A program made the translations under genes and the position numbers. Below, piece by piece: positions 12,097-22,470 of a stretch of DNA of 64,000 nt. Positions within the stretch are counted from its first letter, which is position 1. Each line of letters opens with the position of its first letter. Source of the DNA: Desmodesmus armatus. Lineage: Eukaryota > Chlorophyta > Chlorophyceae > Sphaeropleales > Scenedesmaceae. The stretch covers positions 424,278 to 488,277 of the forward strand of contig VIIQ02000054.1 of NCBI GenBank assembly GCA_007449985.2, in the 5' to 3' direction. The notes under the pieces were generated by a model. That model ran no database searches. It saw nothing but the letters and a program-made list of their open reading frames with translations, and was not told where the DNA came from.

Positions 12097-15000
12097 TGGA
12101 GTTCAGGGCACTCTGCATAAATGTGGGTGGCAGGGCGGATGAGCGCATCCCCTTCACCCTGGATCAGCACCGTGACAACCCGTATGATATGTATTGCTTT
12201 CTAGAAACTATGTGGGAGGCGGGGGGATGGGGCAATGTGTGTTTTCATGGGTACCAAGCGCACCATTGCACCAGGCCTGCCCCGATTGTAAGGACTGCAG
12301 GTAGGCCTAGTGGAGGCATCACGGTGCTGTTAAGGGAAGATTCCCCGATCCTTGGCGCCTCGACTCCTGTTCGGGTGCGCATGGATGCCTCCACAGGTAT
12401 CGTGGGCATCACTTCCGATCTGCATGCTATCACCATTGCCGTGTGCTACTTCAGTCCCCCAAACTCAAATGTTTATGAGTCTGGGCTTGTGGATGCACAG
12501 TACTTGCAGGCCTTGTATGACTGCATGCACGAGGCAATTGACGCCGGGCGGCATGTTTTGTGCATGGGAGACCTGAACGTTCGGGTCGGGGAACTCACTG
12601 ACGATGTACAAGGGGTCCCCATGGATGCCGGGCCAGTTGCTGGTCTAGCTGGGCCAGTCACCAGCACTGTGCCTGCAGCCCGGCAGTCTCAGGACAGAAA
12701 GGTTGACAATCATGCCGAGGGCCTCATGCTCGGTCTTAATACCTGTGGGTGTGTCTTGCTGAATGGCCGGGCACCAGGGGATGAGATGGGACGCAGTACT
12801 TGTTTTGTGAACAATGGTAGTAGTGTTGTGGACTATGGCATTGTCTCGTCTGGGTTGTATGATTCAGTGCGGTCCTTCCAGGTCTTGGACAGGCCCGGGG
12901 AGTTGGCTTCAAAGGATCATGCTGCATTGTCAGTGTGCATCAATATGCAGCAGGCCTTGCAAGCAGCTGCCCCTACTGGGGCCCGCTGCCCAAGAACACT
13001 ACGGCCTAGGGGACAACAGCGTCGGGAATATATAGAAGCCCTGCACAGCCGAGAGGCTGACTTGGCAAGCTTGCGAGCAGCAGTAGATGCTGGCACAACC
13101 TCGTGGGGGGATGCTGTGACACGGCTGGTGGCAATCACTCGGGCTGCAGCCACGGAGACCCTTCAATCACATGGACGCTCGCCAGCTCCTGGCTCGCACG
13201 CGCCTTGGTTCACACGGGATTGTGCACAAGCACGCGACAACTTCCGTGCAGCATGGCAGGCCTGGTGGCGTGCATCCCAGCAGCAGTTGGATCCGTTGGT
13301 TGTGGCGGGGCTGCACACCACCATGATTGCATGCCGGCGCACATACAAGCAGGTCAATAGGCATGCCAAACGCACGTATGAGCACAAGTATCTGCAGGAT
13401 CTGATAGAGACATATTTCAGTGACCACCAGAGGGATTTCTGGAAAGTCCTGAAGGGGGACTTGTCCTGTTACAGACGTGCATGAATGGACTGGCCACTTT
13501 GATAGCATCATGGGAGCGCAGCCTGTGGAACAGCAGCTCACCGCCGAGGAGCTGGACACACGGGCTACTTTGTATGATGCATGTAGGCGGGATGCCGCCT
13601 TGTTTGAGGATTTGAATCACCCCGTTACTGTGAGTGAGGTTGGACAAATCTTGGGCACCCTGCCTACCGGCAAGGCACCTGACTTGCAAGGCCTTACTTG
13701 CGAACTGCTAAAAGCACCTGCCGCAGACAGCGGGGCAGCAGACACGGCTGCAGTAGAGGGTGGTGAGTTGTCCTATGGGTGCCCCCCTTTTGTGGAGTGT
13801 GTGACAAGTGTCATGCACAAGGCATTAACCTCAGCTAGTGGCGGCGGCTGTGACGAACTGATGTGCAGCAAGGTCACCCCTGTCCCTAAGCCGCAGGCGT
13901 CACAAGCGCCATCTGACAAAGACTGCTACCGCCCCATCGGGGTTGGCAGTGTGTTTGGGCGTGTGCTGGATAGGATACTGCATCGGCGCTTTGACCGCAT
14001 TGTTGAACGAGAAGGTATTCGTGCTCCGACACAGTGTGGGTTCAGGGGCAAATATGGGTGCTTGGATGCATTGTTCACAATGCAACACCTGATATCACAG
14101 GTGCAATGGACAGGCCAGGGGTCTTCCCCCCAGCGTTCCCGTCTTTGGGCTGTATTTGTTGACTTTAGGAAGGCTTTTGACCTCGTTAGACGTGATCTGT
14201 TGATAGCGCGCTGCAGGGAGCTGGGGGTGCATGGACCATTCTTAGAGGCCGTCACTGCATTGTATGACAGGGTGTTGGTGCGTGTGTGTGTGAATGGCCG
14301 CCTGGGCCCGGCGTTCCAGACGCACCGTGGCACCCGGCAGGGCAGTGAGCTGTCTCCACTTTTGTTTGGACTGTTTATGGATTTATTGCATGAGTTGATC
14401 CTGCGACGAGTGCCTGGCGCCGGGCCCGTCATCGGCAACCTTCGCGTCCCAGACGTGATGTACGCCGATGACGTCAACCTGTTGGCTTGGGCCTGTCACC
14501 ACATCCAGCAGCTGTTGGACTGCTTGTCCCTTTTCTGCCGGTTGTTTGACATGGAAGTCAACCTGGCTAAAACACATGTTGTCGTGTTTCGGCGGCCGGG
14601 TGTTACTTGCCCTACGGATGTCTTGACCTACAGGGGGCACGCATTGAGATACGAGGATACTTGCACATACCTGGGGTTGCAGCTACATGCGACGAAGGGG
14701 TTCGATACAGCCAGCGGTCAGCTTGCGTCGAAAGGCCGCAAGGCATTGTTCGGTTTGCTGCATCTGTTGCGGCTTCACCACATTTCACAGGGAGATCTCC
14801 GCATGCGAATGTTTGACATCCTGGTGGACCCGGTCCTTTCGTATGGGGCACATATATGGGGGCCTTCCATGTGCCACAAATGGTTGACTGACGCTTACGC
14901 AGGCCGCGCCTGCGAAGCAGACGACGTGCACTTCTTGTTTTTACGCGAACTGTATGGGGCACATCGCACCGCCAGTCGCGACGTTCTGTTGAGGGACACC

Positions 15001-16050
15001 CACCGAGCCTCCCTACCGTGTCGGTGGCTGTCCCTGGCAGCTAGTTGGTGGGCCAAGCTGGCAGCCATGGAGCCCGACCGGCTGGCCCACCAGGTGTGGT
15101 TAGCGGACATAGACATGATGTTGAAAGGGTGCGTCAACTGTTGGACTTTCTGTTTGTTGGAAGGATTGGAAGATATTGGCTTTTTGGAGGGGGACCTGTG
15201 GCGCTCAGGCACACCGGGGGTGACTGTTGATTCCATCAAAGCCATCAACATCACCAAGGAAGCGGTGATGCAGGCTGCCTTGCGATATCAGGCGGCCCAC
15301 TGGCAGGCTGTAGTTCTTGCTAGCGCTGACCCTAGGGCAGGTGTGTCACTCAGCACCCATCTTAGGACGCATGCCGCATGGGTGCATGCCCTTGAGGCCA
15401 ATGTAGTACATGGGAGGGACAATGCCCCGAGCTTCCATCAGCTATGCTTGCCTAGGGGGATCTTGCGGTGTTTGGGACGGTACCGGCTTGGCGGACACCA
15501 CTTGAGTGGACGCCTGCATGGTGGGGGACAACAGCATGGGCGAACCTGCCCCCTCTGCTCTGGTAGGGGGTTGCGTGCTGAGTGGCATGACACACTTGTA
15601 GCCAGGTGTGGGGGGGACAGGCCTGAGGACTTGCTGCATTTTGTCTTAGAGTGCCCCGCATATGATCATATCAGGGACAAGTATGCTTCAGTATTTGCCT
15701 ATGGTGGTGGGGACTCAGTGCAGCGGTGCATGCAGCTTGTGTTCGGCACCACCCACCAAACTCAGCTGGCCCGTTGCATTGCAGCTATGGACGTGTATAG
15801 AAGGCACCTGCTGGGTAAGGGCAATCTGTTTGGGGTGCGCCCTATTCAGCAACCGGACGGCTATGTGGCTGTTATGCCCTACCCAGCCTGCTTGCACCGT
15901 GCGACAAGCTCACCCCTGTCTACGCAGTTGCTCAGGCTCGGGGTACGGCACTCTGACACCTTAGCATTGGCAGCAGGAGCACTAGTAGTAGCTGTGTTGT
16001 GGGTCCTGCTCTGCGTGCTAGCACAGCAAATGATTGGCTTGATGTGTTGA
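12096..16050 (+). CDS. LINE ORF2: APE endonuclease + reverse transcriptase, one frame break
   Basis: The start ATG at 12096 overlaps the ORF1 stop. The endonuclease has the expected residues: Glu in FLET, MGDLNVRVGE, VDYGIVS and SKDHAALS. The RT has motif A FVDFRKAFDLV, motif B RQGSELSPLLFGLF, the catalytic YADDVNLL, VVVFRRPG and motif E YLGLQLH. A C-terminal knuckle follows (CPLCSG ... LLHFVLECPAYD). The first frame ends at TGA 13482-13484, whereas the RT frame is open from 13459 to 16050. Skipping one base of the G run 13454-13458 joins the two smoothly (KGTCPVTDVHEW). Fused, the protein would be about 1317 aa. The break is either a disabling +1 indel or a homopolymer error; a programmed shift is possible but I see no supporting signal. 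Confidence 0.9.
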
Positions 16051-16268
16051 ATTCTGCCTATGTTGAGACTTGTCTGAAAGACTGACCCATGTGTGTGCGT
16101 GCACTGTGTGTGGAGACTACCAGCTTGCAGCTGAGTCATGAATGCACGATCCTATACCTGGTGTGTGTGGCAGTTGCCCTTGGTGGTGTGTGTTTTTTTG
16201 GGGGCTGGTCTTGTTTGCCGGTCTTGCTGCAGGTTTTTCTTGCAGGTGTGTCTTCCCAGTTCATCCCG

Positions 16269-16322
16269 TGTGGAGAGTACCGCTCAGCGGTGAAAGTATC
16301 CACTTGTAACAACCTCCCCCCC
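16269..16322 (+). other. LINE 3' terminus: small hairpin, TGTAA signal and C-rich tail
   Basis: The end contains an inverted repeat (CCGCT-C-AGCGG), then the algal poly(A) signal TGTAA at 16306-16310, then CAACCT and six C before the target duplication. A 45-nt stretch of it (16269-16313) recurs exactly at 51997-52041 on the opposite strand. LINE 3' ends are often the RT recognition site, so this is the likely recognition region of the family; that role is inferred. Confidence 0.7.
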
Positions 16323-16328
16323 AGAAAT
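16323..16328. repeat. Target-site duplication, right copy (AGAAAT)
   Basis: Exact match to 9307-9312, immediately after the C-rich element tail; the host exon continues with CCACACGGCTCTG, as in the intact paralogue. Confidence 0.85.
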
Positions 16329-16398
16329 CCACACGGCTCTGCTCGTTGCTGCCCTGGTATGTCCATCCCTGCTGTGTGGGGTTGTTCTGGTGGGACAT

Positions 16399-18910
16399 GG
16401 TTACTGAGACACACTTGAGTGCAGGAGGTGAAGGGCGAGCTGAGTTGGTGAGAGAGCCCTTGTTGGATGAGCTGATCAGCTAACCTTTCTGCAAACAATG
16501 ACTGCAGTTGCTTCCAGTCGGCTGTGTGGCAAAGAGAACAGTCTGGTCAATGTCGCAACAAAGATGAAAGAGCAGGTAATTAATGAGTGCAAGCCCTGAA
16601 CCCTCATTTTGAAAAGGAACTTGGCGGGAACCAGGGTGACCCCTCTCCAGAGGCCCACCATCAGGATGTTAGTTGGTGTGTCGCAGATGCCCTGCTGTTG
16701 TTTCACCACCCAGCCCCCCTCCTACAGAAAGACATCGCATGAGCTGGAACTTCCATCGGATGGGAGGGTACCAGGGGACGTGCCCTGGGGCCCTGGTGGA
16801 TGGGGTGCTCAAGAGCGCATTTGAGTGGACTCAACACGAAGCACTGGCTCTGGGTGGGCCCAGTGCGCTTGCATGTCCAGCTTCATGCTTGTGTTAGGCA
16901 CAAACACAGGCAGTGCGCCTCTGCTGCAAACGGTTTGTGACATATCATCACAAATGCACACTGGCAAGCTCGCAAACAGGACATGCAGTCCCTGATCATG
17001 GTGCACTGAGCTGAGCATACTGAGCATGCCATCAATGCATAGTAGCATAGCAACTCGGGCTCATGTTACACGTGGGTGTCAGGCAGCTGCACGTGGCCCT
17101 TGGCACGTACGAAGGGGAATGGCCCCAATCTCTCACAGTTCTGTCAGCTGATGCTGACACATGACCACATATTGTCATCACCTTATGGCCAATCTGGGCT
17201 CATGAGGCAACCTTGCAAAACCCTGATGTACCCTGGTGACGTCGTCCATATTAGCGCAGAGGACCCTCCACTAAAAAGCTTTTTAGGCGGCACGCACGGG
17301 GGGCTGTGCCAAGGCGTGGAAACAATGCAGTAGGTGTCTGGATGACCTGGGTATATTGTGCAGGGCGCTACTCCAGTGTGCTGCACTTGGTGGGGAGTGC
17401 AGGGGATTAGTCACCTGCTGACAAATGAGTGATGGAGATCAGCTTGGCAGCACGCAGGCGTGGTGATTTCACCACACACGCATAGACCAGTGACAAGTGC
17501 ATGCAACTGTAAAGCCCTGTGACGATATCTCGCTCAATGGCAGGCAGCCATCTTGCAATCGATCGAAGGCCAGACGCCACCAGCTTGATAGAGTGCTTCC
17601 ACAGTGCGACTGCCGAGCATTGGTCAGCAAGTAACAAACTTTAACCAATTCAGGCACGGAATTGCGAACGCGCAGCAGCAGATCGCAGTCAGCCGCAACA
17701 GCAAGCAGCAGCGATCGATGCAGCGGGCCCCGGGTTACTTGCACCCAGCGCGACAGTGTGTTAGGCAACCGCACTGATGAACTTTTTTGTCAGCTTGTGT
17801 ATAGTCAGAGCAGCTTGCAGCTCACCCAGCCAGCCCAGCTGTGCAGCAGTGTCCCTGCAGTCAGCCGGGTCAGCAGCAGCAACAATCAATGCAGCACGAT
17901 AGTGCACACAGCGCGATAGTGTGTTGTGCAACCGAAATAGCTGTAGGTCCAGTGCCAGCATTTGTATAGTTAGACCAGCAGCTTGCAGCAGTCACCGAGC
18001 CAGCCCAGCTGTCAGCATTTTTTTCTGCAGTGGTGCTGCACACACCCAGTACAGTCATACTCAGCAAAGCATGCAAAACCATCTGGTACCACCTGCCTTC
18101 TTTCCTCCATTGCCTATAGCCCTTGACACCCCTCCCCCCTCCCTTTTCTCCCTGTGAGGCAACTAGGTGCCTACCTGCTCAGCGTGTGACACGCCATCCA
18201 ACATACCCCAAGCAACCTCCCCACCCAGTGGTGCACTTCCATCCCTTTCTACACTATTTTGCTATGCTTGAAAGCACTGGTGCCATGTGTGAATTGTGCA
18301 AGTTGACTGCAGGACTGCTAGACCAACCGAGTGGAGTGTGTGCTGGCAACCCCGTAGGTGGAATTTTGACAGTGTCGAGATGGTCACTCAACATGGTGCC
18401 AAGAAGCTCTTGGCAAGCTTCCTGTGTCATCAATTATCATATCAATGATATGTATGCAACATTTGAGCGGTTCAAAGCAATTTTGTCAAAAATCTTTTCA
18501 GCTTTTTTATTTTTAGTGGTGCACCATATTAGCACAATGTTCTAGCAGGCGACACCGTCAATATATCAACATAAGTGTGACGCACTGTGACACCCACAAC
18601 GCTGCCATCCACACTGTCTGCTCACTGAAGACACCCATGCATTCCGCTCACACACCAACATAAACATAATCTGCTGGCAAAACACCTCTCTCAACCTCAC
18701 ACAAACCACACATACTCTACTGACTGAATACCAGCCCAGACATCAGTGACCCACAACTGTATACTAGTACAACTTGCGTCATGAGGGGACGAAGGCAAAA
18801 TACTGCCAAATTCTGAAGCAGGACCCCAGATCTTTCATCAGTGCTTGCAGACAGCACCACTGCTGTTAACAATGCCCGTGCAGCATTTCTACTGCCGAAG
18901 CGCTTCACTT
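16399..18910. other. Intergenic: 5' flank of left copy, then 3' flank of right copy with an insertion
   Basis: Positions 16399 to about 16845 match the 5' flank of the intact gene (19717-20000). From about 16850 the second duplication unit begins and matches 7770-8235. Between about 17256 and 18565 there is some 1.3 kb with no counterpart in the left unit. After that the match to the left unit resumes (8270-8586). I support no gene here. Confidence 0.55.
17256..18565. mobile_element. ~1.3-kb insertion in the duplicated flank, with internal repeats
   Basis: This segment is absent from the left duplication unit, where the flanks are adjacent. It contains two divergent copies of a ~60-bp block about 165-170 bp apart (17703-17771 and 17873-17935; shared GCGATAGTGTGTT/GCGACAGTGTGTT and GCAACCG). 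The shared AGCCAGCCCAGCTG also follows each block. I find no coding domain, terminal inverted repeat or clear target duplication. An inserted non-autonomous element is one reading; deletion from the left unit is the other. Confidence 0.35.
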
Positions 18911-19716
18911 TTAGTACTTGCCCTTGTAGTACTTGCTGGACTTGGTCTGATAGCCCTGGCCTGTGTGGGCGCGGGGATTCTCCAGAATGGTCTGGAACTG
19001 AGCATCGTTTAGTCCACGCCTGAACATCTGGGTCTTACCCTGGCTGGGGTGGTCCATGGAGGTCTTGACAGTGCCTGCATAAGCCAAGAGATATGTAAAG
19101 AAGCAGGCAGTGGGTATCGACAGCAGACCGCAAGGTGCACAGCGCGAGTCGCTTGCCACACGTTGGTCTGATGAAGGGCGGGGTGTCCCAGGGGTTAAGT
19201 GGGTTGGGGGGGGGGGGGGGGGAGGGGGCTTCTGGTGACAGTGCGTTAGGAGCGTGCTTGGCAGCTGTTGAGGCCAGATGTGTTGCGAGATAGTCTCGAG
19301 AAGCCTTGCTTGGCTGTATCGGGCGGGTTTAGACAGCCACCACTGGCAGCAGTTGAAGAGTGCAGGTGCTGCTGTTGAGGGGGGCTGGTGACTACGAGCT
19401 TACAGAGCTCGTGCACGGCATCAAGCGTGAATAAGAACCGCCATGATAAACAGCCGCAGTACGTATCCCAATATGCTGGTGTCCAGTGAGCATGGCCTGT
19501 GCATGCTGAGTTGTGCGATGGGAGTTCAGCTTTGTGTACCCGCAGCGTTGTGCCCAGCCCGCACTGCATCACCACTAAATATATCACTCTACATGTACCT
19601 GTGGTGTAGTAGTAGTCCATCTTCACCCCATCACGTTCGTAGAAGGCCACACGGCTCTGCTCGTTGATGCCCTGGTAAGTCCAGCCATACTGCGTTGGGT
19701 TGTACTGGTGAGACAT
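18911..19716 (-). CDS. Conserved 93-aa protein of unknown function, intact copy
   Basis: Two exons: 19716-19599 and 19074-18911, with a donor G|GTACAT and acceptor ATGCAG|GC; the split codon gives Gly. The protein begins MSHQYNPTQYGWTYQG and has a Tyr-rich centre (ERDGVKMDYYYTTGTVKTS), then HPSQGKTQMFRR, NPRAHTGQGYQ and a basic end (YYKGKY). There is no signal peptide or membrane segment. The densely conserved charged and aromatic core suggests a small soluble domain. I believe similar short proteins occur in other algae and protists but know no function. The left duplicate keeps the same exon lengths (exon 1 exactly 118 nt) and nearly the same sequence, evidence that both copies were under selection before the LINE hit. 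Confidence 0.83.
19206..19222 (+). repeat. G17 tract in the intron of the 93-aa gene
   Basis: A run of 17 G, the kind of homopolymer seen in many introns of this window. The left copy has a shorter, broken G run in the matching place (9026-9052). Confidence 0.9.
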
Positions 19717-20791
19717 TGTGACTGATATACGCTGTCAAGGGTGCCACTGGGCGGAATGGGATGGCGGGGAGCCCTTCCTGGAAGACCGCCTATCGATCAG
19801 CTCAGTTGAACAGCTTCTGCTGCAACCAATGACGGCCGTTGCCGCCACTTGTGTGCCAAGAGCACCGTCTGGACCCACGGGCAGCTGAGCAAAACTATGC
19901 ATCAAACGTGCTGGTGCAGGCCCTGAACCCTCAGTTCAAACACAACCCTTCGCGGGAAAGGGTTGCCCTTCTCTCCCTTGAGTTTGAGGCCACCTATCAT
20001 GCCCATCATCATTGATGAAGGTGTTTCATTACTACTGCAGCATGAAGTTCACACTGTCCCTCTTCCACAAAAGCTCCTTCGTCAACAAGCTGGTGCGACG
20101 GGTGTGTCATTCTTTCCATAGGACATGCCCCCCAAAGTTTGCAGGGCACCATCGCCCATGTTTGCTTGTAATTGAAGCCTGGCAACTAGCAGCAGGTGTA
20201 TCCGCCCAGTTGCTGCAGCCCAGCAAGGTCTGCCATAAGCAGGAGCTAGCTCGGCTTGATAGCGCGGTGTGTTTGATGCAGACCACAAGTTGCGGCCAGT
20301 CTGGGCAGGGCTTGTGCAGGACAATCTGCAGGCACCTGTAGCCCATTTAGGGTGTGGCGGAGCTTGACAAAATGGTCAAGCCTGTGTCCGGCTGGACCAG
20401 GCGTGAACAGTGCTGGCCAGGTGGTGTGTGCCCCTTGCTGCTGTGCTGTTGGTGGCATGGGAATGACAAAAGAGAGTACGCTCACATGCACACGATGGAA
20501 GGTGCTGGTTGCGTCACCTGACACGCCTTGCGAACTTACGCAATCAACACAAGTAATCATGCAGCAAGCCAACCCACACCAAAACACTACCACAGGAAGT
20601 AACAGACACAAGCAGCAACGGGCGGCTCAAGCCAAAAAAACAGCACACAACATAAACCGCATTGACCGAAGCCTCACAGTTGCTGCCCTGTCAATGCGCA
20701 GGGGGTCGCACAACACATGCAAAAGCACTCAGCTGCCTGCTGTGGTTGCTAAGGCACAGCTTTGACTGGCCTACAGCACCGTCAGCATCTG
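19717..20791. other. Intergenic: promoter side of the 93-aa gene and 3' flank of the next gene
   Basis: Up to about 20000-20100 the sequence is the duplicated 5' flank; the rest is unique. The stretch lies between the start of one minus-strand gene and the stop of another. No gene or clear signal is visible. Confidence 0.4.
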
Positions 20792-20823
20792 TCACGCTGC
20801 TGCATGCAAAACCTGCTCCTTGG

Positions 20824-20857
<34 letters not shown>

Positions 20858-22470
20858 GTTCACACCACCACCCTGCCCCGCTGCATCACCTCCCTGCTGC
20901 GTGCTGCCATCCCCACCAGGTGTACTGGACCCTAACTGCCCCGCCGCTGGATGCTGCTCCTGCTGCTGCTGTTTCTGTGTGGCCAGCGGCTCTTGGACTT
21001 GAGGGCCAGGTTGCGGGTCTTGCGTGGCGTGTGGCGGCGCCTGCTGTTGCTGCTGCTCCACGTGCGGCTGCCCGTCGTTGCTGTCCCGCAGCCAATCCCA
21101 CACCGAGCTCATCTTCTCCAGCCGCGCTTGCTTGGTCTTGTGCGGCCTGCTGTGGGTGACTGCAAAGTCGCTGCCAGCCAACTGCTGCTCCACTGCCAGC
21201 TGCTGCACCTGCAGATGACACAGCGCAAGGCACGCAACATGTAGTAGGCACCATGATGCCGTGTTGCACTTTGCCACCATGATTCAGTTCTGCTGGTTGT
21301 GGTAGGGAAGAGGGGGAGCACTGTTCCCATAGCTTGCATGTTGACTCACCCATATCTTTGACTGGAGGTGTGAATACAGCCCTGCCCAGAAGCAGACCAG
21401 AACGGCTTACTGCTTGCAACACAGCTGCTTTTTCACATTGTCCTAGTAAGCATCCCCCTCCACAACTGCTTGACGGCACTTGCACAGAGGCTGTGTACAG
21501 ACACAGGAGCGGAAGCTGTCGCAGGTGCTGGCAGCGGGCTGAGCGTGCTGGCGTACCTGCACGTCTTGCAGCTGCTGCTGCTCCTGGAGTGCTGCTGCCA
21601 GCAGCTGTGGCTGCTGTTCGGCTGCGATGCCCAGTATGCTTGCTACTGCAGACTCAAACTTCCTCTCCAGCTCAGACAGCCTGTCAGTCGCCTGTTGGTG
21701 CTGCTCGGCATATGTCTGCATGTGCACCAACACCAGCGCAACAACAGAGGTGCAGCCAGCAGAGACGTCATTGTTGCACTGTCACTGACAGCCAAAGCAG
21801 GTGCCTGTGCATTGGCCGCTAGTGGCACCACTGCGCTGCTCACTGGGAGAGCCAAGGTTTGCAATCCATGTGCAGGAGTAGTGCTGCAACAGAGCAACAT
21901 GTTGTGGCTACTATAGGATCAGATGTGCCGCTGCAAGCTTACCTGCAGCTGCTGCTTGAGGTCTGCCACCCCCACATCATCCTTCCCGCCTTCACAGCCC
22001 TCCAGCTGCTCCAGTTGCAGAGAGACATGCTGCCGCTGCTCCTCCAGCTGCTGTATCTGCTGCTCCAACTGCAGCACACAGCATGAACACGATGTTGGTT
22101 GTCATGTGCACTTGCATGTCTGCTGCTGCGTTGGTCTCCATCCGGCTTTGGGGGCATGTCATGTGCATATGCATGCATGAGCTGCACAGCAGACATGCAT
22201 GTGCTGCTTGGCCTACCTGGAGCTTCTCGGCTGCATGTTGTGCTCGCCTCTCGGCAAGCTGCTGAGACCTGCATGAGAAGCAGCTGCACAGTCAGCATTG
22301 TTACTGCTTGACCAGCTTGGTGTGGGCCACAACTGCCAAGCACCAATATGCACAAGGGACATGGGGGCCTACTTCTCGTCCAGAACGGCATGTGACGCCT
22401 CGGTACACTCTGTGGTATGTGTGCACTCGGACACAGCATCAGAAGAGCGCTTGCGCTTCAACGCTGCCAT
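20792..22470 (-). CDS. Coiled-coil protein, 283 aa, Gln-rich tail, possibly nuclear
   Basis: Five exons: 22470-22373, 22268-22217, 22068-21943, 21715-21557 and 21208-20792. All junctions are in frame. Residues 5-8 are a basic KRKR, possibly a nuclear localisation signal. Residues about 33-145 form a coiled coil (LEQQIQQLEEQRQHVSLQ, then RLSELERKFESAVASIL). A conserved-looking segment follows (KQARLEKMSSVWDWLRDS), and the last ~80 residues are Gln/Gly/Pro low complexity. I do not recognise the family. The gene is divergent from PIG-Q with about 400 bp between starts, so the two may share a promoter region; a shared function does not follow from that. Confidence 0.75.

Larger units (their letters stand above)
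9313..16322 (+). mobile_element. Near-complete non-LTR retrotransposon (LINE, APE-endonuclease type), 7010 bp
   Basis: The element consists of a 135-bp CAG-rich 5' leader, ORF1 (9448-12096), ORF2 (12096-16050) and a 272-bp 3' tail ending in TGTAACAACCTCCCCCC. It is flanked by a perfect 6-bp duplication, AGAAAT. ORF2 carries an apurinic-type endonuclease followed by a reverse transcriptase and a C-terminal Cys/His knuckle; I see no RNase H, which resembles L1-type elements. Retrotransposition is by target-primed reverse transcription. The 5' end cannot be proven complete, but the long ORF1 and its leader suggest little or no truncation. It lies antisense to the gene it interrupts. Confidence 0.92.
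8587..16398 (-). pseudogene. 93-aa conserved protein, left copy, split by a retrotransposon in exon 1
   Basis: Exon 1 runs 16398-16329 and resumes at 9312-9265; exon 2 is 8747-8587. The two exon-1 pieces are 70 and 48 nt, together 118 nt, exactly the length of exon 1 in the intact copy at 19716-19599. Across the insertion the codons for Arg-Val-Asp-Phe-Tyr-Glu are restored in frame once the element and one copy of AGAAAT are removed. Both splice sites and the stop codon survive. With 7 kb of oppositely oriented retroelement inside a 118-nt exon, this allele is very unlikely to make the protein. Apart from the insertion I see no stop codon or frame break, so the gene was probably working when hit. 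Confidence 0.88.
7770..16845. repeat. Segmental duplication, left unit (interrupted by the LINE)
   Basis: Without the 7-kb retrotransposon this unit is about 2 kb. It contains the 3' flank, two exons, intron and 5' flank of the 93-aa gene. It aligns in the same order and orientation with the unit that begins near 16850. Landmarks shared by both copies include GGGCCCA near the left end, TGTGACATATCA, TGCAGTCCCTGATC and the 5'-flank phrase AGGCCCTGAACCCTCA/AAGCCCTGAACCCTCA. Substitutions and small indels are many, so the duplication is not recent. Confidence 0.7.
16850..20100. repeat. Segmental duplication, right unit
   Basis: Same order of elements as the left unit: 3' flank, 93-aa gene, 5' flank. 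It differs by a ~1.3-kb insertion in the 3' flank and lacks the LINE. The right boundary is approximate. Confidence 0.65.

Noticed and set aside
13454..13484. Programmed +1 frameshift in LINE ORF2
   Set aside because: Possible in principle, but no slow codon, stop context or pseudoknot is evident; a homopolymer indel is simpler.
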